Assembly: GCA_964346725.1 (NCBI GenBank)
Contig: CAYFVM010000015.1
Location: 1-42,713, forward strand
Source of the DNA: UBA1715 sp964346725
GTDB lineage: Bacteria > Bacteroidota > Bacteroidia > Bacteroidales > UBA1715
Reading direction: 5' to 3'
DNA: 42,713 nt
Positions 1 to 7,773 of this stretch are shown here, piece by piece (the first letter of the stretch is position 1; every line of letters starts with the position of its first letter). The notes beneath the pieces are model-generated. The model was not told where the DNA came from. It did no database searches and saw only the letters and a list, made by a program, of their open reading frames with translations. Both the position numbers and the translations under genes were made by a program.

Positions 1-191
1 GCATGGACAACACCTTCAGCATTTTTTGTTCCTAGGTTATCCAACGTAATACCTGCCTCAGTAAGATAAGGCAAAAATTGCGGGAAAGGATATCGAGGAT
101 TTCCGGAGTTTATATGTACCGTTACCTCTTGGGCTTGAACAGACAAAAAAGATACAATTATACTTACTAAAACTAATATACGAGTTTTCAT
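1..191 (-). CDS. Secreted protein of unknown function, N-terminal fragment
   Basis: Only the first 63 codons are inside the window; the gene runs off the left edge. The ATG is at 191-189. Residues 1-20 form a clear Sec signal peptide (MKTR, a hydrophobic stretch, then SVQAQ), so the product is exported. The visible mature part starts EVTVHINSGNPRYPFPQFLP. It faintly recalls the start of extracellular polysaccharide-degrading enzymes, but this is too little sequence to assign a family. A -7-like element lies about 80 bases upstream on the same strand. Confidence 0.7.
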   Translation of the reverse strand, partial: MKTRILVLVSIIVSFLSVQAQEVTVHINSGNPRYPFPQFLPYLTEAGITLDNLGTKNAEGVVH

Positions 192-268
192 GCTTTTACC
201 TTATTACACTTTACTAAGACTTTTGTTTTGTCAAAAAGGTTTCACGTTTCACCTTGGACAAATGTGAA

Positions 269-276
269 CAAAGATA
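269..276 (-). promoter_or_regulatory. Candidate -7 element for the left-edge secreted gene
   Basis: Reads TATCTTTG on the minus strand, an exact match to the Bacteroidota -7 consensus TAnnTTTG. It would give a leader of about 70 bases before the ATG at 191. No good TTTG (-33) box is seen at 18-21 bases. The rest of 192-380 holds nothing else I can name. Confidence 0.45.
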
Positions 277-380
277 CAAAAATTACTTATTGTATAACAT
301 ACAAAAAGCACCTAACCCTACCCAATAAAATCATTACTATACGAATGTAGATATTCTTCGCATTTTCAAGAAGTTTATTG

Positions 381-388
381 TATTTTTG
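381..388 (+). promoter_or_regulatory. -7 promoter element of the S1-domain gene
   Basis: TATTTTTG matches TAnnTTTG. It lies 19 bases before the ATG at 408, so transcription would start near 393-395. This rules out the longer open frame that begins at 378, because that start lies upstream of the promoter box. Confidence 0.55.
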
Positions 389-407
389 TGGCACTAAAAT
401 AGACACA

Positions 408-1241
408 ATGATACAATTAGGGAAAAAAAACACTCTCACCGTGCTTCGCAAAGTTGATTTCGGGTTTTACCTCGATGGAGCCGAATATGATAGCATATTG
501 CTTCCGAAACGCTATGCCCCCGAAGACTTGAAAGACGGTGACGAAATTGAAGTTTTTATTTACCTTGATTCTGAAGATAGAATTATTGCCACAACCGAAA
601 CTCCTTTGGTTTGTGTAAACGAATGCGGATACCTTGCTGCAAAAGATGTAAATGACTTTGGTGCATTCCTCGACTGGGGCTTGTCTAAAGATTTATTTGT
701 ACCATTCCGTGAACAAAAAATGAGAATGGTGGCAGGAAAAAAATACTGGGTGTACGTTTATGTTGACACCGAAACAGACCGAATTGTTGCTTCTGCAAAA
801 ATTGACAAATTCCTCGATAAGTACAATCCTCCCTATGCCGAAGGCGATGAAGTTACTATTAAAATTTACTCGTTCTGCGACTTAGGAACCAAAGTGATTG
901 TTGATGACTTGTACTGGGGAGTTATTTACGAAAACGAGATTTTCGAAAAACTCTCTATTGGCGAAACGCGCATTGCTTTCATTAAGAAAATACGTGAAGA
1001 CTTAAAGTTGGACATCAGCCTAACAAAGACAGGCTACAAAAACAAAATTTCCGATATTGAGGCAACGATTGTTTCTGCCTTGGAAGCGCACAATGGATTT
1101 TTGGCTTTGAACGACAAAAGTTCTGCAGATGAAATTAAAGACACCTTGAGTATGAGCAAAAAGTCATTCAAAATGGCTATAGGCGGGCTTTACAAAATGG
1201 GGAAAATAAAAATTGAAGATTCCGGCATTCGACTACTATGA
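408..1241 (+). CDS. cvfB: CvfB-like S1 RNA-binding protein
   Basis: A 277-residue protein starting MIQLGKKNTLTVLRKVDFGF. It looks like the CvfB/YitL family: tandem S1-type OB folds (roughly 1-65, 65-135 and 140-205) and a C-terminal winged-helix-like part (about 210-277) ending KMGKIKIEDSGIRLL. Family members bind RNA and affect expression of virulence or stress genes in Firmicutes; the role in Bacteroidota is not established. I chose the ATG at 408 because a -7 promoter box sits at 381-388. The stop overlaps the next ATG by 4 bases (ATGA), so it is probably cotranscribed and translationally coupled with the dus gene. Confidence 0.85.
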   Translation: MIQLGKKNTLTVLRKVDFGFYLDGAEYDSILLPKRYAPEDLKDGDEIEVFIYLDSEDRIIATTETPLVCVNECGYLAAKDVNDFGAFLDWGLSKDLFVPFREQKMRMVAGKKYWVYVYVDTETDRIVASAKIDKFLDKYNPPYAEGDEVTIKIYSFCDLGTKVIVDDLYWGVIYENEIFEKLSIGETRIAFIKKIREDLKLDISLTKTGYKNKISDIEATIVSALEAHNGFLALNDKSSADEIKDTLSMSKKSFKMAIGGLYKMGKIKIEDSGIRLL

Positions 1242-2215
1242 AAATCGGTTCTGTAGAATTTGGGAAATATCCGGTATTTGCCGCGCCTATGGAGGACGTG
1301 AGCGAAGCATCGTTTCGGTATATGTGTAAAAAATTCGGTGCAGATTTACTGTACACCGAATTTGCGGCCAGCGATGCTATTATTCGATCGGTAAATCAAA
1401 CTATGCGCAAACTCAAAAGCTACGAATACGAACGGCCATTTGTTGTCCAAATTTTTGGCAAAAATTCGGAAACCATGGCACAAGCAGCAAAAATTGTAGA
1501 ATCAGAATTTAAGCCTGATATTATTGATATCAATTTTGGTTGTCCTGTGAAGAAAATTGCGGGCAAAGGTGCCGGTGCCGGTTTATTGCAAAACATTCCG
1601 CTCATGATTGACATTGCCCAATCGGTTGTCAATGCAGTTCACACACCGGTAACGGCAAAAACACGCTTGGGTTGGGATTCAAACAATATGCCCATTGTTT
1701 CTATTGCCGAACAACTACAAGATGTTGGAATTCAAGCGCTCACCATCCATGGCAGAACGCGTGCGCAAATGTACACCGGTGAAGCCGACTGGTCACTGAT
1801 TGGCGAAGTAAAACGAAATCCGAACATTCACATTCCCATTATAGGAAACGGCGACATTGATTCTCCGCAAAAAGCAAAAGAAGCTTTTGAAAAATATAAT
1901 GTCGATGCCATAATGGTTGGACGCGCGAGCATTGGGACTCCATGGATTTTTAAACAAATAAAACACTATCTTGCAACGGGCGAAATACTCCCAGAACCAA
2001 GCATACACGAGCAAGTTGCCATTGTGAAAGAATGGATGGCAAAATCGGTAGAATGTATGGGAACACCAATGGGAGTGATTCACATGCGTCGCCAATTTGC
2101 AAGAACATTCAAGGGTCTGGAGAACTTCCGAGAAACACGCATAAAACTACTCAACCTCAACGACTTAGAAGAGACAAACAATCTGCTTGACGAAATTGCA
2201 GAGAAATGGGGATAA
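1238..2215 (+). CDS. dusB: tRNA-dihydrouridine synthase (DusB/NifR3-like)
   Basis: A 325-residue flavoenzyme that reduces uridine to dihydrouridine in tRNA D-loops using NADPH and FMN. The N-terminus has the FMN-binding AAPMEDVSEASFR segment (15-27). The catalytic cysteine is C102 in NFGCPVKK (99-106), followed by GKGAGAGLL. Further conserved parts are TAKTRLGW, the IHGRTR segment and GNGDI. The C-terminal helical tRNA-binding part is present and the length is normal. It overlaps the upstream S1 gene by 4 bases. Subtype (DusB rather than DusA or DusC) is judged from overall look only. Confidence 0.93.
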   Translation: MKIGSVEFGKYPVFAAPMEDVSEASFRYMCKKFGADLLYTEFAASDAIIRSVNQTMRKLKSYEYERPFVVQIFGKNSETMAQAAKIVESEFKPDIIDINFGCPVKKIAGKGAGAGLLQNIPLMIDIAQSVVNAVHTPVTAKTRLGWDSNNMPIVSIAEQLQDVGIQALTIHGRTRAQMYTGEADWSLIGEVKRNPNIHIPIIGNGDIDSPQKAKEAFEKYNVDAIMVGRASIGTPWIFKQIKHYLATGEILPEPSIHEQVAIVKEWMAKSVECMGTPMGVIHMRRQFARTFKGLENFRETRIKLLNLNDLEETNNLLDEIAEKWG

Positions 2216-2253
2216 ATACCGCAACTCGAATTTCATAGGTCCCATAATTTTTC

Positions 2254-2261
2254 TATTTTTG
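2254..2261 (+). promoter_or_regulatory. -7 promoter element of the MBL-hydrolase operon
   Basis: TATTTTTG matches TAnnTTTG, with TTTC at 2231-2234 exactly 19 bases upstream as a near-match -33 box. The ATG at 2282 follows after 20 bases. It likely drives the MBL hydrolase, tsaB and DUF2851 genes. Confidence 0.55.
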
Positions 2262-2281
2262 AGCATCAAATAGTTACGACA

Positions 2282-2920
2282 ATGAAAATAAAGCAATTTA
2301 CATTCAACCTTCTGAAAGAAAACTGCTATGTCTTGTTCGACGAGGACACGCACGATTGCGCAATTATTGATCCCGGATGTTATTATCCCGAAGAAAAAGA
2401 GAAACTCTCTTCGTTTTTGAAAAATGAAAATTTAGTTCCCGATAAAATTTTGCTTACTCACGGTCACCTCGACCACTTGTTTGGTGCGCAGTATCTTACA
2501 GAGGAATTCCCTCTTGCAAAAGTTTATGCGCACCGCAACGACCAAGGTTTCATAGACCATGTTGCAGAACAAGGTCGCATGTTTGGCATTGATATAGAGC
2601 AAACCGCTCCTATTTCACACTATATTGTTGATGGCGAAGTTATTTCAATAGGAAAAACAAAACTACACGTGATATGCACTCCAGGACACAGCCCCGGCGG
2701 TGTGTGTTATTATTGTGAAGAAAAAAACGTGCTCTTCAGCGGCGACACCATTTTTCTTGAAAGTGTAGGACGAACTGATTTATTTGGCGGAAGTGATGAA
2801 TTTCTCTATAACTCACTCCACTCAAAAATTTTCACCTTGCCCGGCGACACAACAATCTATCCTGGACACGGACCAGCAACGGACGTTGGATACGAAAAAC
2901 ACTCAAACCCCTATATATGA
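2282..2920 (+). CDS. MBL-fold metallo-hydrolase, glyoxalase II-like
   Basis: A 212-residue metallo-beta-lactamase-fold hydrolase. Metal-binding motif THGHLDH is at 59-65 (H60, H62, D64, H65), with H136 in TPGHSPGG, D155 in FSGDTIF and H196 in YPGHGP completing the binuclear site. Length and motif spacing resemble the YcbL/glyoxalase-II-like branch, which hydrolyses thioesters such as S-lactoylglutathione; the real substrate here is unknown. The C-terminal substrate-binding domain of classical GloB is missing. Its stop overlaps the tsaB ATG by 4 bases. Confidence 0.88.
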   Translation: MKIKQFTFNLLKENCYVLFDEDTHDCAIIDPGCYYPEEKEKLSSFLKNENLVPDKILLTHGHLDHLFGAQYLTEEFPLAKVYAHRNDQGFIDHVAEQGRMFGIDIEQTAPISHYIVDGEVISIGKTKLHVICTPGHSPGGVCYYCEEKNVLFSGDTIFLESVGRTDLFGGSDEFLYNSLHSKIFTLPGDTTIYPGHGPATDVGYEKHSNPYI

Positions 2921-3609
2921 AACGAATTTTAAGCATAGAAACCGCATCTTCTGTTTGCTCAGTGGCTATCCACGAAAACGACCAATGTGTCGCTTTAAAC
3001 GAAATAAATGAACCCAATGCTCATTCTGAGAAATTAACCGTTCTCATTGAAGATTTGCTCAAACAACATTCCTTGCAAATTTCTGATTTTGATGCAATTG
3101 CAATCTCAAAAGGTCCTGGTTCATACACCGGATTACGTATTGGAACGTCTGTTGCCAAAGGATTGTGTTACGCATGTTCACTGCCGCTCATTACCGTTGA
3201 TACACTTGAAGCAATTGCTCTCTCGTGCAAAAATAAAATTGCCGAAAACAATCCCGACAACGTCTATATGCCTATGATTGATGCCCGACGCATGGAAGTG
3301 TACACGTCGCAATGGAATTCTCAAATGAACAACATTCAACCTACCAATGCGCTCGTAGTTACATACGAAGCAAAAGCATCGTTTGAACCTACAAAACAAT
3401 ACTACCTCTGTGGCGATGGTAGCCAAAAATGCCGTGAGACACTCGAAAGCAAAAATATCACGTTTGTTGACGGCATAAATGCTACCGCAAAAACAGTAGG
3501 CGACATAGCGTGCACAATGTTCGACAAAAAAGAATTTGCCGACGTAGCGTACTTTGCACCTTTCTATCTTAAAGAATTTCAGGCTACTACACCCAAGAAA
3601 TTGATATAA
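2917..3609 (+). CDS. tsaB: tRNA threonylcarbamoyladenosine biosynthesis protein TsaB
   Basis: A 230-residue ASKHA-fold protein. It starts MKRILSIETASSVCSVAI and carries the family segment KGPGSYTGLRIG at 65-76, followed by AKGLCYACSLPL. TsaB is the scaffold partner of TsaD and TsaE in forming t6A37 on ANN-decoding tRNAs. Length is normal. It is translationally coupled to the upstream hydrolase (4-base overlap) and abuts the next gene with no spacer (TAA then ATG). Confidence 0.93.
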   Translation: MKRILSIETASSVCSVAIHENDQCVALNEINEPNAHSEKLTVLIEDLLKQHSLQISDFDAIAISKGPGSYTGLRIGTSVAKGLCYACSLPLITVDTLEAIALSCKNKIAENNPDNVYMPMIDARRMEVYTSQWNSQMNNIQPTNALVVTYEAKASFEPTKQYYLCGDGSQKCRETLESKNITFVDGINATAKTVGDIACTMFDKKEFADVAYFAPFYLKEFQATTPKKLI

Positions 3610-4881
3610 ATGACAGAGGCTTTTCTGCAATATGTTTGGCGTCATCAATTGATGAGCACCGACAGATTGTTTACCACCAATAACGAAGCAATCTCCGTTA
3701 TTAAAATTGGTACATACAATTCTGATGCTGGTCCCGATTTTTTGAATGCGAAAATTAAAATAGGCGACACCATTTGGGCCGGCGACGTGGAAATACACAT
3801 TAAATCAAGCAATTGGAATCAACACAAACACAATCGGCAAAAAGCCTACAACAGCGTAATTCTTCATGTTGTTTCCGTGCACGATAAGGAAATTCAAACC
3901 GAAAATGGCATGGACATCCCAACCTTGGTAATGCCGATTCTTCCACACATTACCGAAAATTACAATTCGCTGATGAGTTGCAAAACACAGATTCATTGTG
4001 CAAAACAACTCCCCCACATTGACGACATCCATATTTCTCTATTTATGGAACGACTTGTAGCAGAACGATTTGAAGAAAAAGCAAAACGTATAGCCATTCT
4101 CTTTTCTGAAAGCAATCACGATTGGAAAGAAACGTTGTACCAACAATTAGCAAGAAATTTCGGTTTGAAAACAAACTCCGATGCGTTTGAAAACCTTGCG
4201 AAAAGCCTGCCGTTCCTCATCGTTGAAAAACATCACAATGACTTGTTTCAAATAGAGGCGCTACTTTTTGGACAAGCAAATATTTGGTCGTCAGAAGAGA
4301 ATTGCGATGAGTATGAACTCTCTCTTCGCAAAGAATACGCATTCTTGCAAAAGAAATATGGACTGACGCCAATAAGCCATACATGGTGGAAGTTTGCGCG
4401 CCTCCGTCCATGCAATTTCCCTACTATTCGTATTGCACAATTTGCACACCTCCTCTATTCCTCACAATCACTTGCCTCAAAAATTATAGAATCTGCCTCG
4501 CTCGAGAACGTGTCATCGCTTCTTACATGCAAAGCAAGTGTGTATTGGGAGACGCATTACCTATTTGGTAAAAAATCACCAAAACACTCATGCGAATTCG
4601 GTTCGCTCGCAATAGTAAACAGTATCATCAACACCGTTATTCCATTTTTATTTGCCTATGGCAAAACGCATAACGACGAAACTATGACGGAACGAGCGCT
4701 TGATTTTCTGAGACAATTGCCACCAGAGAAAAATGCTGTCATTACAAAATGGAATGAATCCGGTATTGTGGTTGCAGATGCGTTTACAAGTCAAGGATTA
4801 CTACAACTCTACACGACCTACTGCGAACAAGGAATTTGTTTCCACTGCCGGATAGGACATATTATTTTAAATAAGGAATAG
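3610..4881 (+). CDS. DUF2851 family protein
   Basis: A 423-residue protein that I recognise as the DUF2851 family, widespread and almost restricted to Bacteroidota. Typical segments are the N-terminal FLQYVWRHQL, the YNSDAGPDFLNAKIKIG stretch (about 35-51), AGDVEIHIKSSNW, and a C-terminal CxxxxxCxxC-like cluster (YCEQGICFHCRIG). No signal peptide or membrane segment, so cytosolic. The function is unknown; the AGDVEIH stretch with nearby acidic residues could suggest a nuclease-like fold, but that is a guess. It starts directly after the tsaB stop. It ends 2 bases from the convergent mqnA stop, with no terminator between. Confidence 0.85.
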   Translation: MTEAFLQYVWRHQLMSTDRLFTTNNEAISVIKIGTYNSDAGPDFLNAKIKIGDTIWAGDVEIHIKSSNWNQHKHNRQKAYNSVILHVVSVHDKEIQTENGMDIPTLVMPILPHITENYNSLMSCKTQIHCAKQLPHIDDIHISLFMERLVAERFEEKAKRIAILFSESNHDWKETLYQQLARNFGLKTNSDAFENLAKSLPFLIVEKHHNDLFQIEALLFGQANIWSSEENCDEYELSLRKEYAFLQKKYGLTPISHTWWKFARLRPCNFPTIRIAQFAHLLYSSQSLASKIIESASLENVSSLLTCKASVYWETHYLFGKKSPKHSCEFGSLAIVNSIINTVIPFLFAYGKTHNDETMTERALDFLRQLPPEKNAVITKWNESGIVVADAFTSQGLLQLYTTYCEQGICFHCRIGHIILNKE

Positions 4882-4883
4882 GG

Positions 4884-5633
4884 TTAGAGTAAATTCAAAC
4901 TGCGCGCTTTTTCAAAAAACATTTCAATTACCGCACGCTTTTCATCAGTGAGATTGAACTCAACACTGTTATGAAGGTAATCTGTAATATCAAATGGGAA
5001 TGTTCTGTTGCAATTTGCTATAGCATCGTCAATGTGTTGCACACCATAGGCGCATGATTCCTCAAACTGCGCGAGAAAGTCAGAAGGCAAGGATTTGTTT
5101 GCAACCCAAGCGGCAAATACAAACGGCAAACCAAACGCTTTGTGCCACTCCGAAGCCAAGTCATACACGTACTCAAACTGCGACGCAAGCGTTAGCGCCC
5201 TATCTCCTATAATTACTCTTGCTGAAGCGTTTTTTTCAAGTTCATATCCCTCTTTCCCCATTTCAAAAACGGGATTGATGTTCCAAGCATATTTTGCTAA
5301 AACTTGTACCAAAATATTTGTAGTACGCGATTGATAATCAAGAGTAATTCTGCTTACAGAATCTAATGGATTATTGCTACAGAGCAACACAGAATCAACA
5401 CGTTGCGTGGCGCTTATGCAAAAATTTGAAACAATTTGTGCTTGAGGGATTATTGGAATTGCTCCAACAGAAATAATAGAAACATCAACTTGATTGCTGC
5501 ACAATAATTCCGCAACCTGTGATGGATATCCGTATGAAAAATCAGCTAACGATTGAAGTTCTTTGTTGCGTAATAACCCAAAAGAAAACGGAATAGTATT
5601 GCTATAATTAATTATAGAAAGACGTGTTTTCAT
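4884..5633 (-). CDS. mqnA: Chorismate dehydratase MqnA (futalosine pathway)
   Basis: A 249-residue periplasmic-binding-protein-fold enzyme that dehydrates chorismate to 3-enolpyruvylbenzoate, the first step of futalosine menaquinone synthesis. The start MKTRLSIINYSNTIPFSFGL and the SIISVGAIPI segment (about 53-62) fit the MqnA/MqnD family. The N-terminal INYSNTxP and the LDxQSRTTNILVQ stretch favour MqnA over MqnD. There is no signal peptide, as expected for the enzyme. It is the last gene of the seven-gene minus-strand operon and overlaps psd by 4 bases. No other men or mqn gene is in the window. Confidence 0.85.
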   Translation of the reverse strand: MKTRLSIINYSNTIPFSFGLLRNKELQSLADFSYGYPSQVAELLCSNQVDVSIISVGAIPIIPQAQIVSNFCISATQRVDSVLLCSNNPLDSVSRITLDYQSRTTNILVQVLAKYAWNINPVFEMGKEGYELEKNASARVIIGDRALTLASQFEYVYDLASEWHKAFGLPFVFAAWVANKSLPSDFLAQFEESCAYGVQHIDDAIANCNRTFPFDITDYLHNSVEFNLTDEKRAVIEMFFEKARSLNLL

Positions 5634-6283
5634 TTTTTTGTTGCAATCAACGTCTGTCCGCCTTTTACCTTTTGATGCAAACTCACTTCAATATTCATAT
5701 CACGAGGTATGAATAAATCTACACGAGAACCAAATTTTATAAAACCTAATTCTTCGTTTTGCGTAGCATCAGCATCAACCTCAGCATAAGTTACTATACG
5801 ACGAGCCACAGCTCCTGCTATCTGACAACATAATATTTGTCCGCATGCAGTATCCATCAAAATAGAAGTACGTTCATTTTTGGTGGAAGATTTTGGATTA
5901 AACGCTGGTAATTTGACCCCATCATGATGATCACTTGCCAACACTTTGCCATCAATCGGATAACGGTTGACATGAATATTAAACGGAGACATGAAAATTG
6001 AAATTTGCTTACAATTGCAATGCAAATAATCGTTTTCATTTACATCTTCAATAACCACGACTTCCCCGTCAGCCGGAGCTACCAACCCTGTAGTGGTTCT
6101 AATGAACTCACGATTAGGTATGCGGAAAAACGCAGTTATCCCCAGCACAAATATAAAAGAGAGAGCTACTATTATCGAAAACAAAATCGGCTGCGTATGA
6201 ATTTGAAATAGATATAAATCAAATAAACACGTAAGGCCAAGAACCAATATAATAGTTGAGTATCCTTCTTTATGAATTTTCAT
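5630..6283 (-). CDS. psd: Phosphatidylserine decarboxylase family protein
   Basis: A 217-residue short-type (Psd-II/archaeal-like) decarboxylase that makes phosphatidylethanolamine. Two hydrophobic segments lie at about 10-27 and 33-53. APADGEV is at 69-75, and SPFNIHVNRYP (99-109) contains the conserved histidine. The self-cleavage motif is G185-S186 in IKFGSRVDLF, where Ser186 would become the pyruvoyl group. Length fits the short family. It follows cdsA by 12 bases and is coupled to mqnA. The serine-phosphatidyl transferase gene (pssA) is not adjacent. Confidence 0.92.
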   Translation of the reverse strand: MKIHKEGYSTIILVLGLTCLFDLYLFQIHTQPILFSIIVALSFIFVLGITAFFRIPNREFIRTTTGLVAPADGEVVVIEDVNENDYLHCNCKQISIFMSPFNIHVNRYPIDGKVLASDHHDGVKLPAFNPKSSTKNERTSILMDTACGQILCCQIAGAVARRIVTYAEVDADATQNEELGFIKFGSRVDLFIPRDMNIEVSLHQKVKGGQTLIATKK

Positions 6284-6295
6284 AGATGAACTACA

Positions 6296-7135
6296 TTAAA
6301 ATATCTGTAAATATGCAAAAAAAGCTGGAATTGAAAAAATAAGACTATCAAATCTATCAAGCATTCCGCCATGACCAGGTAAAATTTTCCCAGAATCCTT
6401 AACCCCAACATATCGCTTCAGCTTAGATTCTACAAGGTCTCCGACGGTTGAGAATGCTACAACTATTATTGATAAAATAATTATCAAATAGTATCTCTCA
6501 CTTACTAAAATTGGAACAAATTGGATGGCAAATGCAAGTAAAATTGTTGATATTAGACCTCCAATTAAACCTTCTACACTCTTTTGGGGAGAAATTTTAG
6601 GAGCCATTTGGTGTTTTCCTAAAAGTGATCCCCATAAAAAGGCAAACGAATCATTTGACCATGTAAACAAGAACAATAAAAACACTAATAGCATATTGCT
6701 ATTTATGTCGCTATTGCTTTGGAATACAGATTGTTCTGTCGTGCAAGTATATGCTAATAAGGTAAATGGTATTGCGATGTACACTATGCTCAAAAACGAA
6801 AATGCGATTCTATGAAATAAATTTTCACCTTCATCTCGTAGCTCTACAGTAAACAAAGCTAACCAAAGAATTGCAAGCAGAACTATCAATATTCCAATAT
6901 GCAAATCGTACGCTTTGAACACAGGCAAACAATATAAACACAATGCGAATAAATCTGTTAAAGGTCTATTTACCGTAATATTTTTGATAGCAAGATTTTT
7001 GTGCAATTCGTTGATTGTTACCATCATTATAACTCCGAATATGCCAAAAAATAATTCTTTCGTTGTAAATAAAGCGATAAAGATTACCGCCATATACACG
7101 ATACCAGTAGCAACACGTGTCAGGAATTTTTTCAT
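6296..7135 (-). CDS. cdsA: Phosphatidate cytidylyltransferase
   Basis: A 279-residue polytopic membrane enzyme that makes CDP-diacylglycerol from phosphatidic acid and CTP, the branch point of phospholipid synthesis. About seven hydrophobic segments are visible. SPQKSVEG lies at 182-189, and the CDS signature lies at 229-264 with key residues D233, K240, R241, K246, D247 and PGHGGMLDR (253-261). Length is normal. It overlaps the LUD gene by 4 bases and is followed by psd, so two phospholipid steps are cotranscribed. Confidence 0.95.
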   Translation of the reverse strand: MKKFLTRVATGIVYMAVIFIALFTTKELFFGIFGVIMMVTINELHKNLAIKNITVNRPLTDLFALCLYCLPVFKAYDLHIGILIVLLAILWLALFTVELRDEGENLFHRIAFSFLSIVYIAIPFTLLAYTCTTEQSVFQSNSDINSNMLLVFLLFLFTWSNDSFAFLWGSLLGKHQMAPKISPQKSVEGLIGGLISTILLAFAIQFVPILVSERYYLIIILSIIVVAFSTVGDLVESKLKRYVGVKDSGKILPGHGGMLDRFDSLIFSIPAFFAYLQIF

Positions 7136-7773
7136 TTCTGCGTTTTTACAAGTATAACATAAAGATTTTTAGGACCATGGGCACCAAGTACCAACGTTTT
7201 TTCTATATCGGATGTTCTGCTCGGCCCTGTTATAGCAGTGACTTGTGAGGGGAACGTATTTCCGTATTTTTCTTCTAAAACATCCATTGCTTCCGGAAAA
7301 TCAGGAAATACCTGTGTATCGTATGCAAGTATAATATGCGTCTCTGCAGCCGAAATCAATCTACGACCTTCCATTTGTGCAGAAGAAACAAAAACACTAC
7401 CCGTTCTTGCAACTAATGCTTCACATGTTGTAAGTGAATATTTGGCTACTCGAGCATACTCAGGATCAACATTATATGCAATTCCCTTTCCTTCAAGTGT
7501 TTTAAGTAAATCAGGATTATTACAAAGCAAAATATCCTCGCCGATTATTTCTTTAATACGAGTAAAAGCGGAATCTACAGAATCAACTATCTCGGGTTTT
7601 CCGGCTACCAATTGCAATTTCTCGCTATAAGCTTGACATAAATCTCCAGTTGATTGTACAAAATATTCCTTAGTTGATGACAACTTTTCATATTCATACT
7701 GAGCCTTGATATTGACTGACTGTAAATCGCCTAGTATGGCTTTTTTCTTTTGCTCGGAATCAAGATTATTCAT
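7132..7773 (-). CDS. LUD-domain protein (LutC/YkgG-like)
   Basis: A 213-residue cytosolic protein with one LUD domain (about 70-210). Diagnostic stretches are the CEALVARTGSVFV segment (117-129) and ITGPSRTSDIEKTLVLGAHG (181-200). In Firmicutes LutC acts with LutA and LutB in lactate oxidation, but neither partner is here. In this position, between ftsH and cdsA, the gene looks like a separate lineage-specific use of the fold. It overlaps ftsH by 1 base (TAATG) and cdsA by 4, so it is surely in the operon. Specific function unknown. Confidence 0.85.
   Translation of the reverse strand: MNNLDSEQKKKAILGDLQSVNIKAQYEYEKLSSTKEYFVQSTGDLCQAYSEKLQLVAGKPEIVDSVDSAFTRIKEIIGEDILLCNNPDLLKTLEGKGIAYNVDPEYARVAKYSLTTCEALVARTGSVFVSSAQMEGRRLISAAETHIILAYDTQVFPDFPEAMDVLEEKYGNTFPSQVTAITGPSRTSDIEKTLVLGAHGPKNLYVILVKTQK

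Noticed and set aside
378..407. Longer start of the S1-domain gene
   Set aside because: The extra residues precede or overlap the -7 promoter box at 381-388; the ATG at 408 gives the normal family start.
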